64,000 bases of DNA from Effrenium voratum (lineage: Eukaryota > Sar > Dinophyceae > Suessiales > Symbiodiniaceae). Shown here piece after piece: positions 49,101-58,885 of the stretch. The notes beneath the pieces are model-generated. The model did not search any database, was not told the origin of the DNA, and saw only the letters and a list, made by a program, of their open reading frames with translations. The stretch covers positions 76,535-140,534 of the forward strand of contig CAUJNA010000528.1 in NCBI GenBank assembly GCA_963377175.1. The letters are read 5' to 3'. The position numbers and the translations under genes are program-made. Within the stretch, counting starts at the first letter, position 1; each line of letters begins with the position of its first letter.

Positions 49101-51341
49101 TCTCGCCCACTGAAGGGTGTCCGGCCAGGGCTGTTGGCCATGCAGGTAATGGTTAAAGATTTGCACAAAACATGCCAGAGCAACGTCACCGAGTGCACTG
49201 GTTTCCTGCAAACGCCATCCGTCTGCTCCGATAGCAGTCTCAGTGTTTGTGTTCACGATGGCCTCCTTGAGTCCGTCAAGTGTTAAGGTGCAAGTCGGCG
49301 CAATCTTCCAGGCAGCAGGTATATCAAGCTCTGCAAGGTCCCCACCCGGGGGTGGGGCACCCTCCCAAAAGGTCGACCAAAAACCGAAGAAGGCATGCTG
49401 GGCCTCAGCTGGGCTATGGTGCCAGATCTTGGCATCAATTTCAACGGTTTGTTCACATTCACCTGCATCCTTGAATGCAAGGGTTCCATCGCACTGTGAG
49501 ATCCATCTGCAATGGTCCGGCAAGACTACATGTGCGAATTCAACCTCCGGGCGGAGCACCCTGTACACAGGGGGACCTTTGCATCTGGAACGGACCCGTT
49601 GAGCAACCAATTTGATTTGTTCCTTGACCGAGGACAACCAAGGGTTTTTTGGTTTTCTTGTACGCCGGTGCGCAAGTTTGTTACCTGACTGTTTCCACGA
49701 GTCATGCAAATCTCGTGTCCAGCTGTCCCTGTTCCGCCTCCTGTCTTCCGCAACAATTTCCTTAAAGTGCTTATCAAGGATGGAAAGGACCTGGGAAGTC
49801 ACTAACGTCTTATCAAGGGTCACTTGGGGAACGTCCGGGTATTCTCTCAAGGTTTGTCCGGACCATTGCGGGAAGTCAGGGAGGAAACCTTTCGCTCTCC
49901 GCACTGCTTGCCAATCGTCATTTACAGTAGGAAGGAAATCCGGGCCGTGTTTGTAAAGCATGCGTTTTATACTTTCAAGTCTGCGAATTTGGCGTGTGCA
50001 CTGCTTTGCGACTACACTTGTTCCACCAAGTGGTGGCGCGAAGTCTCCTTGTCTGGCAAACTTGCTTTCTTTCTTAATGGGACACATTTTGTACACGGGT
50101 GGTTTACCCCTACCCCATTGACCTTTGGAAAGGCCCTGGAGGTCCGCCTCCAAAAGGCACGCATTTATCGCTGCCTCTGCCGTCCTGGACCAGGTCTCAA
50201 GGCTGACACTTCCAGGGGCTTGCGTGTCCAAGTCTTGTTCACACATAGCCGTGACAAAGTGGTCATCATGTTTGTCTTTGTCAATCGCAGACAATTGTGC
50301 CTTCGTCAGCGGCTTCGGGATTTTCCAGACTTTAGTGCTCGTGGGCACATCATGCAAATGGAACGCAATCGTGATCGGTTTGTGCTGTGGGAAAAGGTGG
50401 CCACGATGAACTGTAATTGAATGTACCGCGCCCGCCAGTTCTGCCGAAAAAAGGGCAGTGTCGTTCTTCGAGTCCTCCCTGTATGTAGGAAAGGTAGGAG
50501 TGCCCAGGCATTCTTCCGCAAAATCATGGGCCTCCGACCAACCTTTTGCCTGCAGGATAGGCCAGATGGTGGTTTCACGTGGAGGTTGGTTGAAGTCACC
50601 AGCAATTATTGCTGGTCCTCCCCATTCTGAAACCCGAACCTGTGCGCGATGTAGCAAAGCTTCTGATGCATCTTTACGATGCAGAAACCAAGAATCATCT
50701 CGCACATGCAAGTAGATTGTCACAACCAAAACATGCAAATGACCAAAGCGAAGTATCGTCTCTTGGTATCTAGTGCTCTCCCACTCATCCAGCAAGGTCT
50801 GGCATTCAGGAGCTCTGGATGCCGATCCTGTAATGCAGCCAACTCCGCCGAAAAGTGGGCGGAGATTTCTGGAGGCATCATCTGTTCTATCAGCGCATGG
50901 CGAGCCCGAATGGAAACGGAGCTTGTGTCTGTTCGCAATCTTCTTGACATGCTGAATGCAGTACAAACTTGCTGAGGTTTCGACAAGACTGATTGCACCT
51001 GGGAATTTGCTCCACAACTCAAAAACGTCATCTGTGGAAGTCCTTAGTTTGGTGATGTTGATGGTGGTGTGATAGAAAAGGGGTTTCGTCAAATCCGGTC
51101 CTGGATTCTCTGCTTCACCAAGCCTGGGTAGTTTGTCCCAAGGGATATTAAAATACCTCCGGGGAAATCTGTGTTGCACGCTGATCTGCTGACTGCGAGC
51201 AAAAGGACATATGGCATGCATGCACATAACAAATTGGTCATCATCAATCAAATGAAAAGCCGTCCATGGAAAATGGCAAACCCACCCGACGCGGGAGCAA
51301 GCGTGAAACCGTTTTCCATGTACCGCCTTGCCAATCTTCAT
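46125..51341 (-). CDS. LINE ORF2: APE endonuclease, reverse transcriptase, RNase H (copy B)
   Basis: About 1738 residues from the Met at 51341 (MKIGKAVHGKRF). Same domain order and catalytic signatures as copy A: LGEAENPGP, VETSASL, AGDFNQPP, motif A CVTDLQKFFNGIPR, motif B GVPEGDPFSV, motif C YIDN, CKLCGQPDTVAHRLCTC, RNase H YTDGSAF and GNDSADAAA. The extra residues relative to copy A lie between the endonuclease and reverse transcriptase (near 49800) and by one residue near the C-terminus (KKGYYELY versus KKGYELY). The frame is open upstream to 53987, overlapping ORF1, as in copy A. Likely able to encode a full enzyme. Confidence 0.92.
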   Translation of the reverse strand: MKIGKAVHGKRFHACSRVGWVCHFPWTAFHLIDDDQFVMCMHAICPFARSQQISVQHRFPRRYFNIPWDKLPRLGEAENPGPDLTKPLFYHTTINITKLRTSTDDVFELWSKFPGAISLVETSASLYCIQHVKKIANRHKLRFHSGSPCADRTDDASRNLRPLFGGVGCITGSASRAPECQTLLDEWESTRYQETILRFGHLHVLVVTIYLHVRDDSWFLHRKDASEALLHRAQVRVSEWGGPAIIAGDFNQPPRETTIWPILQAKGWSEAHDFAEECLGTPTFPTYREDSKNDTALFSAELAGAVHSITVHRGHLFPQHKPITIAFHLHDVPTSTKVWKIPKPLTKAQLSAIDKDKHDDHFVTAMCEQDLDTQAPGSVSLETWSRTAEAAINACLLEADLQGLSKGQWGRGKPPVYKMCPIKKESKFARQGDFAPPLGGTSVVAKQCTRQIRRLESIKRMLYKHGPDFLPTVNDDWQAVRRAKGFLPDFPQWSGQTLREYPDVPQVTLDKTLVTSQVLSILDKHFKEIVAEDRRRNRDSWTRDLHDSWKQSGNKLAHRRTRKPKNPWLSSVKEQIKLVAQRVRSRCKGPPVYRVLRPEVEFAHVVLPDHCRWISQCDGTLAFKDAGECEQTVEIDAKIWHHSPAEAQHAFFGFWSTFWEGAPPPGGDLAELDIPAAWKIAPTCTLTLDGLKEAIVNTNTETAIGADGWRLQETSALGDVALACFVQIFNHYLHGQQPWPDTLQWARVVLPGKIAEPNQVKDGRPINILGLLYRLGMKCIAREVLLHLSFTLPPSIVGGLPKRDGAFLWYHTQYLIEKALTEDSPLFGCVTDLQKFFNGIPRMMLRTLMLRFGLPTAFVDSWIDLLDHLKRSVVIQGDHSLPRKATCGVPEGDPFSVAAAVMIGAQLHWAITKDATAQPLIYIDNIEIITKTETDMAIAAEIALDFFHQWGFRLDQDKSWSWSTTPEKHLQHQPTFKSKRSAVNLGCAFNYKKFLCHGEYKLRLEEGLRRTKILASLPMPQEARMEAVSAGPYATAFYGSEGHYVGERPIAKLRRAVASIIAKPNKGLCPQIAMLAYRSGRLDPRIELIIRACRMARRACGNFPQRFADFWPLMKEGAKDHNKAYGPAKALGAYMTSLRITLHDDGMIELPEGRIMHFFRSCVLDLETMLLRCWELKSTQQLRARQGLETLGDLDLATTCKALRNIPERDAKLVRTYLAGGIPTNKHAAHWQDITQACKLCGQPDTVAHRLCTCIATESVRIQQPVLQRLTQTEAASAWVIKPPGLRPPPADNFSVPTTLSQDDTPCNLYTDGSAFATKSAHFTSAGYAVVRDLLPGFGERSVTTSLRADPKSHFETICQERVPHRQSVPRAELLAIARALCVAKNVNIISDCKYALDTTEKLLHGATPAAWATKPNTDIVIHVHSALHAWPLESREIRLTKVKSHVSPLGSGTIAFHSFGNDSADAAAKAAAHLDRGQPVLQLPEDEEYWPKLYVGIAGALREYMHQLRIADKPSSKAVIQDPPRELDVSFHQRNPYFQWPDTDDWRTASPWGTTFNKHLMTWLGEISWPVSESPDIHVTWIELLVSFRLHSGLEIPVPDPKKGYYELYLTPGVHTIHAMPSRTLGAEAYSLRNAVSTLGKVLRQDLLPWQYGQAKCNTSHFGIHFKANGFRIRPALPFLQKTHEILYRYFSSQKGKPATSRHLSLPSKQVCPEPEDIDFRAKLHRINYYRLVRGQG

Positions 51342-51723
51342 GACATGTTTGTCATCCCAAATGCGTCCTGGTTCCCAGGAGGATCCGGAGATCTCAAGGT
51401 CAGTCCCTGCATAATGGTGACAACTGTTTGGTCCTGCTGCGAAACATAGGAAATATGAAACGTCTCGTCCTTGTAGGCAATCATATGCCCTCCTGATGGT
51501 AATGTGCACGTAATCGTGGTAAAAAGCGAAGCTCTTTGCGCAAGCCAAGCTACCACTGAAAAAGAAATGGTAAAAGCAGAAGGCGGCCGTTCCCCGATGC
51601 ATCGCCCCTTGCTGTGAAAGGCCAAGAAAAGAGAGCGTGTACCAGCTTGAAGATTGACTTCCCCAATCCGAAGGATTACACCTGCAAAATTCAAGATGGC
51701 ATGCGCTGCCTTCCTTTGCCACT

Positions 51724-54700
51724 CTAATCCATGCTCGCATCATCCTGTGGGATTTTGGCACGCTTGTTGGCATTTGATCCATCGGTGCCCAACCCACAAG
51801 AAGGACGTCCTCTGAGGAGGGCTTCCATGGACTGCATGAGATGATTTGTCTGGTCCCGCATGGCTTTGTCCAAGGTCTTCGTGAACGATTCCTTAACGTC
51901 CTGAAGATCCTTCTGAATCTGGTCCGTCTTCTGCTCCGTTGCCTCTGATCTGGTCTGCAACTGACGCATGGTCGACTTGAGCTCGTTGACCTCCGATTGT
52001 ACTGCAGAGATCTGCTTTTGCTGCTGCTGAAAATGCATATCCTGACCTGATGGTTGGGCCAGCGATTTGGCCCAAGGGTCATGCTGCTGCAAAATGTCTT
52101 TGCTTTTCCCCTTGCCTGCCCCTTTGTTTGCTCCAAAAGCCAGAATTGGGCTTGGCGTCGCCTTCCTGTCCGGCAAAGGTTGAAAAAGCATGTTCTTTCC
52201 ATTGATCGCAAACTGCGTCTCCTTGAGTTTTTCTTCTGTACAAACTTTCCAATTGGCACCCAATTTCCTGAGCGGCTTTCCCTTGATTTGTGCGCCCTCC
52301 AGAAAAGCCGCAATTGTGTCCATCGTTGCTGAGCTTGGTGCACCCAAGAGAAGCCAGAAAAATTTTGCTTCAATCTGGAGCGGGATTGTCCGTCCTGGGT
52401 ACATCTCCGCAAAAGCCTTCTGGAAATCAGCGTCTTGGAGTCGAATGCCCCGTCCTGTGCGGCCCCGGATGAGTCCCTGGTGTCCTGGTGTTTTGGAAAT
52501 GGCATCTGCTGTCTCCATGTCCTTTGGGATCCACAAAATTCTGAATTCCAATTTCGTCTGCTGGTTCTCCTCGTTTTTGATCTCCACATAGTAGGGCGGA
52601 AAAGTGAAGCCACTCTTCCGAAAAAGGTCCTTGGCGATTCTCTCATTAACCTTGATCCAAATCCGAAAAGATTCAGCTTTGTCCGGGTGAGTTGGCTTAT
52701 TGTGGCTCCGCCAAGATCTTCCCCATACCTCGTACACGTTACTGCCAAGCTGCAAAGTCTCAATGACGTGTTTGGCTGGCCCTTGGACAAGGTTCGCCCA
52801 GTCCGCCTGAGTATCGTCCCATTCGTCTCTGTAGGCCGTCGCAGAGATTGTGATGCTTTGCTCCACCGGGATCTGGAGGTTCTTGACCTGTCCTTGCTTG
52901 ATTTTGTTTGCTCCAAATTGTAGCAGAAAAGCTTGTACCAGCAAACCACTGCCTCCGGTGTCTGTGGCCGCAAACTCAACTGCCTGGAAAGGCATGGTTG
53001 TGTCCGCAGGTTTGGTGAGAACAAGCAAACCCAACTCCTGCGTGACCAAGGGGTATTTGCCTTGCAGAATGGTAGGAAAATCACATGGAGGGATGGTGAA
53101 GACCCCTTTGCCCGACATATGAAAAGTGCCCCCAACCGTAGCTGTGCTGTCATCACTGAGCAGAAAACTACCTGATGCGATTGTAAGGTTCTCCAGTGAC
53201 AGTTGAAAAAACGGTCTCGCTGGCTTCTTCTGCTTGGTCGGTTTGGCTTCTTTATCATCCTTCTGGATATGCGTCTGCTTTCCTCCTCCTGGGTGTCTCG
53301 CCGTGACAGTGATTGTCTCATGGTTGCGCAATTGCAATTGAAAGATCGTACGGGAGATGTCCAGAATGCGTGAACCCGCAAAAATCTTATACCGTGACAT
53401 GTCCTCCTGAAACATGTCACCCAGCGCTGGTCCCAGCGGTGTGGTTCCCAGGGCATACAAAGTGCGTGTTGGAACACCACCTCCTGTGATGAAAATCTGT
53501 ACCTGCTGATCCGGTTCAACGGCCGGTTGCAGGTTGAGTACACCTCTGTCCGCTGAAATGCCGGGGGCATAAGCATGAGGAATGAGAAATTCCGCTGCCA
53601 AAAGACTGTTGTTCCAAATTCTGCAAAGTATCTGGGCGCCAGGCTGCGTGCAAATGGAATGCCAAGCATCTGGCCGTTGTGGTTCTCCTGGAAGTGGCGA
53701 TTCCTGATCAACCTCAAATGGTATCGTGGGTGTGATGCACTCATTTTCAGATAAAGCTCGGGCGCATATGATCCCACCTCCAGGCGGAATGAAAAACTGG
53801 TCCACCTGAATGCCCCTGAAAGTGAAAATGGCAGAGTCGGGCAATGCAAGGTCTTGCTGTTGCACAATCTGCGCAATGGACTGAGTTGGCTTCGAGTACA
53901 CAATCCGCTTGATATCCTTGTATTGGATTCGAAAAACACATTCATGGCGGGAGACCGGCCGGAAATCATCTTCCTCCCTGAAACCAATCAAACATCTTCC
54001 ATCCTGAAAAAGCAGAGCGCCTGAGTTGGTCAGTCTACATGCCTGAAAGGTTCGCACACACGACTGGAAGTTCTGAAAATCACCTGCACACTGAAAGTCC
54101 TGGCTTGCAATCATCACCCAACACGCCGCCAATGCGTGAATCTGCATGATCGCATTCCCTGTCTGCGAGCATCCCGATTGCAAGGAAACCGGCAAGTTGA
54201 TTGGGTTGGTGAAGCCCATAGCCAAACAAATCTCCGGGTGCGTGAAAAACCGCGGTCTTTGATATTCATCTCTTCTCAGATTACCCAGAATCTTCGCATT
54301 CCCATTTTGCACTTCTCTGAAAAGGTGCTGCCTTGTGTAACTCCTCATCATGGTCGTGGCCGGCAGGGGGGATTCCTTTGTGACAAGTCTTTGCTGAAGA
54401 ACGACCTCTGAGGAGCTAGCTGGCTTAGCTGATCTCCGGGTGCAGGTGTAAATATCCAGGTCGGCTTCACTCAGGCATGCCTGACGAGCCAGGGGTTGGG
54501 GAATCCGCTCAAACCAAGCCCCATCTTCTTCCAGATTTCTGCTTGTGCCCCAAAATCTGCGAAGGAGATCGTGTTTTTTGTCGCTGTCCCATGCAAACTG
54601 CACTGTCTCATGCGCTGCAACTCCAATGAATCGACTTCTGTCGGCCGGCACAATCGTCTTTGCATTCAAGATCTCAGCGAAGATCATGACATAATGACCA

Positions 54701-55767
54701 TTGGCCAGTTCTCCCAACAAAGTAGCTCTCCACGACCAATCTGTCCAGACCGGTGGGACATTCTCCAAAAGAAGGAAACTTGCACCAATTCTTTCAGCTT
54801 GTTTGACCGTAGTCCGGAAAATCTCAATTGTCGTCTGAGACCATCCTTGCTGCCCACCTGCATGTGAAAATGTCACGCAAGGCCATGAAATCGTCACCAC
54901 GTTCGTCCCTAGGATAGATGCTCCCATCCATGGATAATCTTGTTGCACATTTGCAACCATGACACATGATTCCTTCAGGTTTTCAGCTGTAAGTCTGTGA
55001 TCCACCAGTTTCATGCCATGCGTCTCCGCATATGATAAAGCCGCATCATAGGAAACGTCCAAGGCCAAAGGGCATGTCAAGGGATAGCCATGCTGCGCCA
55101 TGAATCTTGCAGCATGGGCCCAACCACCAATCCCTCCGCAGAAAGGGGAAAAAATGGTATAACCCGGGAAATCACCCTGATTGAAAAGCCTGAACTCATG
55201 GCGCATGAAAATCGAAGATTCCAACGTCAGAAGCAAAATCCGGTCTTTGCCATCTTTCTCCAAAAACGTCCTGTGGTTTCCTGTCAGTGAAAAGGTCGCA
55301 TGTCGATTCACTCCTACTCGAGCCACCATGCAATGCAAATCCAAAGCGGAAGGAATATACATCTGGGTAATCATTTCACCATGAACTTGGACGTCACAGA
55401 CCAAGAATTGCTCATCTTCTGAAATGCCGCAAATCTGGAAGCATACAATCTCATGTGTGGCGGACCAAGGGCGCTCTGTCAAAGAAAGCCTCTGGACCTT
55501 TGTCGGTCTCTCTGCGTGGTTGCACTTATCCCTGTCATTGTCCGGTAAAAGAGGCCACGAGTCCTCCGAAAGATTCGCGATCCAGTCCTCATCCTGCGCA
55601 AATGCCTGGCAAGGCGCACATGCAGTCATCTGCATGGCGTCCGGGGCACTCCGGGCGCCTACTGAGGCTTGCTTTCTTTGCTTATTGAAGGATTCACATG
55701 GTGCAACCCAAATGGTACATGACAAGATGTAACATGCCAATGCTCTGTTGGTCACACGCCATGCCAT
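51724..55767 (-). CDS. LINE ORF1: cytosine-5 DNA methyltransferase with coiled coil (copy B)
   Basis: 1347 residues, the same length as in copy A. All methyltransferase motifs are kept: FSPFCGGIGG, WPCVTFSHAGG (catalytic Cys), LLLENV, ADRSRFIGV, HPEICLAMGF, SQTGNAI. The C-terminal KGAGKGKSK stretch, Gln-rich coiled coil and ANKRAKIPQDD tail are kept too. Conserved length and motifs in two diverged copies indicate selection on the protein. It could methylate the element's own DNA; whether it does so here is unknown. Confidence 0.92.
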   Translation of the reverse strand: MAWRVTNRALACYILSCTIWVAPCESFNKQRKQASVGARSAPDAMQMTACAPCQAFAQDEDWIANLSEDSWPLLPDNDRDKCNHAERPTKVQRLSLTERPWSATHEIVCFQICGISEDEQFLVCDVQVHGEMITQMYIPSALDLHCMVARVGVNRHATFSLTGNHRTFLEKDGKDRILLLTLESSIFMRHEFRLFNQGDFPGYTIFSPFCGGIGGWAHAARFMAQHGYPLTCPLALDVSYDAALSYAETHGMKLVDHRLTAENLKESCVMVANVQQDYPWMGASILGTNVVTISWPCVTFSHAGGQQGWSQTTIEIFRTTVKQAERIGASFLLLENVPPVWTDWSWRATLLGELANGHYVMIFAEILNAKTIVPADRSRFIGVAAHETVQFAWDSDKKHDLLRRFWGTSRNLEEDGAWFERIPQPLARQACLSEADLDIYTCTRRSAKPASSSEVVLQQRLVTKESPLPATTMMRSYTRQHLFREVQNGNAKILGNLRRDEYQRPRFFTHPEICLAMGFTNPINLPVSLQSGCSQTGNAIMQIHALAACWVMIASQDFQCAGDFQNFQSCVRTFQACRLTNSGALLFQDGRCLIGFREEDDFRPVSRHECVFRIQYKDIKRIVYSKPTQSIAQIVQQQDLALPDSAIFTFRGIQVDQFFIPPGGGIICARALSENECITPTIPFEVDQESPLPGEPQRPDAWHSICTQPGAQILCRIWNNSLLAAEFLIPHAYAPGISADRGVLNLQPAVEPDQQVQIFITGGGVPTRTLYALGTTPLGPALGDMFQEDMSRYKIFAGSRILDISRTIFQLQLRNHETITVTARHPGGGKQTHIQKDDKEAKPTKQKKPARPFFQLSLENLTIASGSFLLSDDSTATVGGTFHMSGKGVFTIPPCDFPTILQGKYPLVTQELGLLVLTKPADTTMPFQAVEFAATDTGGSGLLVQAFLLQFGANKIKQGQVKNLQIPVEQSITISATAYRDEWDDTQADWANLVQGPAKHVIETLQLGSNVYEVWGRSWRSHNKPTHPDKAESFRIWIKVNERIAKDLFRKSGFTFPPYYVEIKNEENQQTKLEFRILWIPKDMETADAISKTPGHQGLIRGRTGRGIRLQDADFQKAFAEMYPGRTIPLQIEAKFFWLLLGAPSSATMDTIAAFLEGAQIKGKPLRKLGANWKVCTEEKLKETQFAINGKNMLFQPLPDRKATPSPILAFGANKGAGKGKSKDILQQHDPWAKSLAQPSGQDMHFQQQQKQISAVQSEVNELKSTMRQLQTRSEATEQKTDQIQKDLQDVKESFTKTLDKAMRDQTNHLMQSMEALLRGRPSCGLGTDGSNANKRAKIPQDDASMD

Positions 55768-55800
55768 GCTAACGGCCCAGCCGCGGGAAGGCCAGAGCCA

Positions 55801-55808
55801 CTTGAGCC
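55801..55808 (-). other. Spliced-leader-like 5' terminus of LINE copy B
   Basis: GGCTCAAG at the exact 5' boundary of the element, as in copy A. Confidence 0.6.
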
Positions 55809-55823
55809 GGGTGCTCGACTTGC
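55809..55823. repeat. Target-site duplication of copy B (5' side)
   Basis: GGGTGCTCGACTTGC, continuing into the foldback arm AGAAACGCAGCTACGAGG. Confidence 0.88.
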
Positions 55824-56010
55824 AGAAACGCAGCTACGAGGCAAATGTGACTGCGCATATCTAGGGGTCGTTAGTTTGCAGCCACACGCCGCCACGCAGC
55901 GTTTTAGACTTCGAATCCTTCGCAGGACGAGGTCGTTTCCTGGACGGACGAGTGCTAGGAGCCTCTGAGGTAGAATAGAATCCATTTGGGAAACCCCCTC
56001 TAAAGAGAGA
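55824..56010 (-). repeat. Foldback arm, right arm at LINE copy B
   Basis: Inverse arm with CATATCTAGGGGTCGTTAG, GCGTTTTAGACTTCGAATCC and the terminal CCTCTAAAGAGAGAG. The matching left arm is absent from the window. Confidence 0.88.
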
Positions 56011-56204
56011 GGTGCTATGTTCTGTGTTCGCGCTTTCGCGCGGCGCAGTCTGCAGTGGAACTCCACGCGGGCAGCAACCAAAAAATGGGTGGTGCCTGTT
56101 TCCAGTTCCGAGGTCGAAAGCACAAGTGCCACTTGTGCTTTCGAGCGTCACATTCCTGCCCGGCATCGGAGCCGCGCCAGCCCGCCGACGTGGCTTCGAT
56201 CCGG
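56011..56204. repeat. Dispersed repeat and hairpin beyond the foldback
   Basis: Second copy of the repeat at 27431, then the hairpin AAGCACAAGTGCCACTTGTGC (56117-56143) and the spacer CTGCCCGGCATCGGAGCC. Confidence 0.8.
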
Positions 56205-56625
56205 GGTGGAGCGCATGTTCTCTGTAAGCTTGTACCTGTGCCCGCCAGCCAGGTCGCGGATGAGCTGGCTGTGCAACGGCGCGCTGATGGGCCGCCCGGC
56301 CCAGAAGTCCAGCACGGCAACTGCCGGAAGTCTCCGCAGCAGGAACTTCACGTCGGCGTTAGCCCCACGCAGGCCAGGCCGCCCAGAGCGCCATGTCCAG
56401 CTGCGTGATCTCTCCACCACCAGTCCAGCTTTTGCGCGCTGCCGCCGCGCACCGTGGCCTCCAGGCCCGGTTCTGCGCGGACACCGGTGCGCCGCCTCGC
56501 CCTGCTCTCGCAGCCTCGCAACCGGGCCAGGTGCGTCTTTCCGGTACCCGGCAGCCCGTGAGCAGCAGGGAGTTGCCTGCCAGGCAGTGGTAACAGGGTC
56601 GTCGCCCTCCGTTGTTTGGGGCTAC
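56205..56625 (-). pseudogene. SF1 (Pif1/RecD-type) helicase, virus-derived, frameshifted
   Basis: The minus strand shows helicase motifs in order but in different frames: Walker A LPGTGKTHLA (about 56545), Walker B VVEEITQLD (about 56415), GDFRQLP (about 56335), FWAGRP, and KLTENMRS (about 56225). At least four single-base breaks lie between them, one inside the Walker A glycine run. Such helicases unwind DNA during virus replication. The N-terminal part and the C-terminal domain are not resolved. A remnant, not a working gene. Confidence 0.65.
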
Positions 56626-56779
56626 GTCTTCTCCTCAAGGTAGCGCGGCGGCCAGAACAGCCCCGGCTCACGTCCGCGGCGTCAAAGCGCCTCCACTCTT
56701 GGATGGGCGGCGGGTCTGCCCTCGCCGGTAGAGCACGCGCGCTGCCTGCCGTCCAGCACCCGCTTCGGCCCTTACATGT

Positions 56780-57020
56780 AGCGTCCCGCAAAGGCCAAGA
56801 AGCACACATCCTGGACGCGCAGGACGGCAAGTGCGCGCTGTGCGGCGGGCTGACAGCCGGCACCTGCAAGCTGGCCACGTGGTGCCGGTGTGGCAGGCCT
56901 TTGCGGGCAGCGTGCAAACTCTCAGCGCTGCGCGACTGCCACAGCGAGAAGACGCTGAGGGAGAGCGCGCAGCCCACCAGCCTGGAGCCGCGCCCGAAGG
57001 CTGCTGCGCAGCCCGCAGGC
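56780..57020 (+). pseudogene. HNH endonuclease remnant
   Basis: Frame a gives QDGKCALCGG, frame b gives GHVVPVWQAFAGSVQTL, and frame a again gives LRDCHSEKTLRESA. Together these are the CxxC, H-V-V-P and CHxEK elements of an HNH nuclease, separated by two compensating frameshifts. The second CxxC cysteine pair is reduced. A rearranged partial copy is at 35985-36020. Orientation is opposite to the neighbouring helicase. Confidence 0.5.
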
Positions 57021-57039
57021 CTATCATCGCGTTCACGCT

Positions 57040-57540
57040 AGCTTGGCCATGTGCTCCTTGCCCTCGGGCCACGCGGCGTCCATGCGCTCCGCGCGGAGAT
57101 GCCCAACACAATGTGGTCCAGCGGCAGACGCAGGTCCAGCATCGCGGCCAGCGAACCTTCGGGTACCAGCCGGGCCCCACGTACGGCAACAGATTCAGGC
57201 AGGACTGCTCGCGTCGCTCACAAAGCCCAGGTCGACAGCACGCCGTCCACGGGCTTAACGCCGTCCGCCGGGCACAGGATGGGTTGGCCAGCCCGTTGCG
57301 CCTGCAGCGCACCACGTCCACGCCGACGTACAAGGTCTCTATTGCACGCCTGCGCCTCAAAGACGAGAGGAGGCAGCTTGCTCCGTACTCGGTGCGGTGC
57401 TCAGCGCGGGTCGTAGCTGTCCACAAGGTCGCCCTGCGAGCTCAGCACGCCATGGGGGCGTTGCGCCACACGCAGAACTCTCGCACCCCTCGGCGGAGAT
57501 GCCAAGGCGCCTCCAGTCGTGGAGCAGCGGCGCACACCTC
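57040..57540. pseudogene. Virus-like remnant, partly homologous to 36070-36195
   Basis: Protein-like pieces occur in several frames (for example AYKVSIARLRLKDERR-like text near 57330 on the plus strand), and the segment is shared in inverse orientation with 36 kb. No family is recognised. Confidence 0.3.
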
Positions 57541-57549
57541 CTCCACGCT

Positions 57550-58165
57550 CAGCTAGCAGCAGCCAGCTGCCGGGCATTGTCCTCGAAGGCGCTCTGCAGC
57601 ACGCTCCTGCAGGGCAGGAAGCTCACGCTCCTCAGGCCCCTCATGGCTGGCGCAGGAGCGTCTCCACCTCGGTCCTGGATTCCGATATTGCGTGCTCTGG
57701 GTGCTAACCACTCAGTGCCCCTCAGAGTCAGAAGTCTCGTCCGCGCCCGGGTCGCCCAAGAGGCCTCCACTTGTTGTTTCACCCGCTGGGGGCCGGGTGC
57801 CTCGTCATGGCCCCGCCCAGCTCGTTCGCAGCAGTCCCTGCGCCGTAGCCCCGGCGTTCCGCCTGCTGCGCCGCCTGCCCCGGATGATCACCGGCACGTG
57901 CCAGGTACTTGTAGTACTTGTCTGGGAGGCCGCAGGCCCAGGTGGAAGTAGTAGTGCTGGCCCGCCCGAGGTAGCTGCCCGTCCGCGCGTAGAGCGCGCG
58001 TGGCCCCCGGCCCGCGCCGCAAGTTCAGCACGACGGCTCCATCCGCCCCCGTGCGAGCCCGGGCGCCGCCGTCCGCGGTTTCCGTGATCTGCTGTCGTTG
58101 TCTCGCCCAACTTGCCATTCTTTTTTTACGGGGGCCAGTTTTTTTTGCTCGCCGCATTCTCCCCG
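57550..58165 (-). pseudogene. Virus-like gene beginning KKTGPRKKRMASW, decayed
   Basis: The minus strand reads AKKTGPRKKRMASWARQRQQ near 58140, GADGAVVLNLRRGPGATRAL near 58040, GQHYYFHLGLRPP near 57945, and GLRSVSFLPCRSVLQSAFED near 57640. Frame changes occur between them. The start and the GLRSVSF segment are repeated, inverted and shortened, at 35430-35640. Function unknown; possibly a replication or virion protein. Confidence 0.4.
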
Positions 58166-58171
58166 CCACAC

Positions 58172-58885
58172 CTCTCTCTCTTTAGAGGGGGTTTCCCAAA
58201 TGATTCTATTCTACCTAAGAGGCTCCTGGCACTTGTCCGTCCAGCATTTGACCTCGTCCTGCGAAGGATTCGAAGTCTAAAACGCTGCGTGCAGGCGTTG
58301 GCTGCAAAATAATGACCCCTAGATATGCTTGCAAAATGCCCAGCAGCTGCGTTTCTGCAAGGCGAGTTAAAAAAAACAGGGAAAAAAAAGAAAGCCAAGC
58401 CAAACCAGCCAGAAAGCCAGCCAGGAGCCAAACCAAACCAGCCAGAAAGCCAGCCAGAGCCAAACCAAACCAGCCAAGAGCCAAGCCAAACCAGCCAGAA
58501 AGCCAGCCAGGAGCCAAACCAAACCAGCCAGAAAGCCAGCCAGGAGCCAAGCCAAACCAGCCGAAAGCCAGCCAGGAGCCAAACCAAACCAGCCAGAAAG
58601 CCAGCCAGGAGCCAAGCCAAACCAGCCAGAAAGCCAGCCAGGAGCCAAGCCCAGCCAGAAAGCAGCCAGAAGCCAAGCCAAGCCAGCCAGAAGCCAACCA
58701 AAAAAGCCAGCCAGGGTTTCCTTTGAGGGCGCTCGCCTTGCAGAAACAAAGGCAGCTGCTGGGCATTTTGCCAAACCGCATATCTAGGGGTCATTATTTT
58801 GCAGCCACACGCCTGCACGCAGCGTTTTAGACTTCGATCTCAGGTAGAATAGAATCCATTTGGGAAACCCCCTCTAAAGAGAGAG
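58172..58885. repeat. LINE-free foldback element FB-C
   Basis: Left arm 58172-58360, GCCAGCC(AGAA) array 58390-58715, and right inverse arm 58742-58885. The right arm has lost about 55 bases (GACTTCGATCTCAGG join). It is the array-bearing form without a LINE and gives the empty integration site for comparison. Confidence 0.9.
58727..58741. repeat. Unoccupied LINE target site
   Basis: GGGCGCTCGCCTTGC, continuous from array (GGGTTTCCTTTGA) to arm (AGAAAC). It corresponds to the duplicated 15-mers around LINE copies A and B. Confidence 0.85.

Larger units (their letters stand above)
45933..55808 (-). mobile_element. Full-length LINE with C5-DNA methyltransferase, copy B
   Basis: Same structure as copy A: 5' GGCTCAAG, leader of about 41 nt, ORF1 (51724-55767), ORF2 (46125-51341), 3' end GCGTGTGAGA. 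Both ORFs are intact. Protein sequences are mostly identical to copy A, with substitutions spread throughout and a small length difference in ORF2 (VTLDKTLVTSQVL versus VTSLLA), so the copies are related but not a very recent duplication. Confidence 0.93.
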
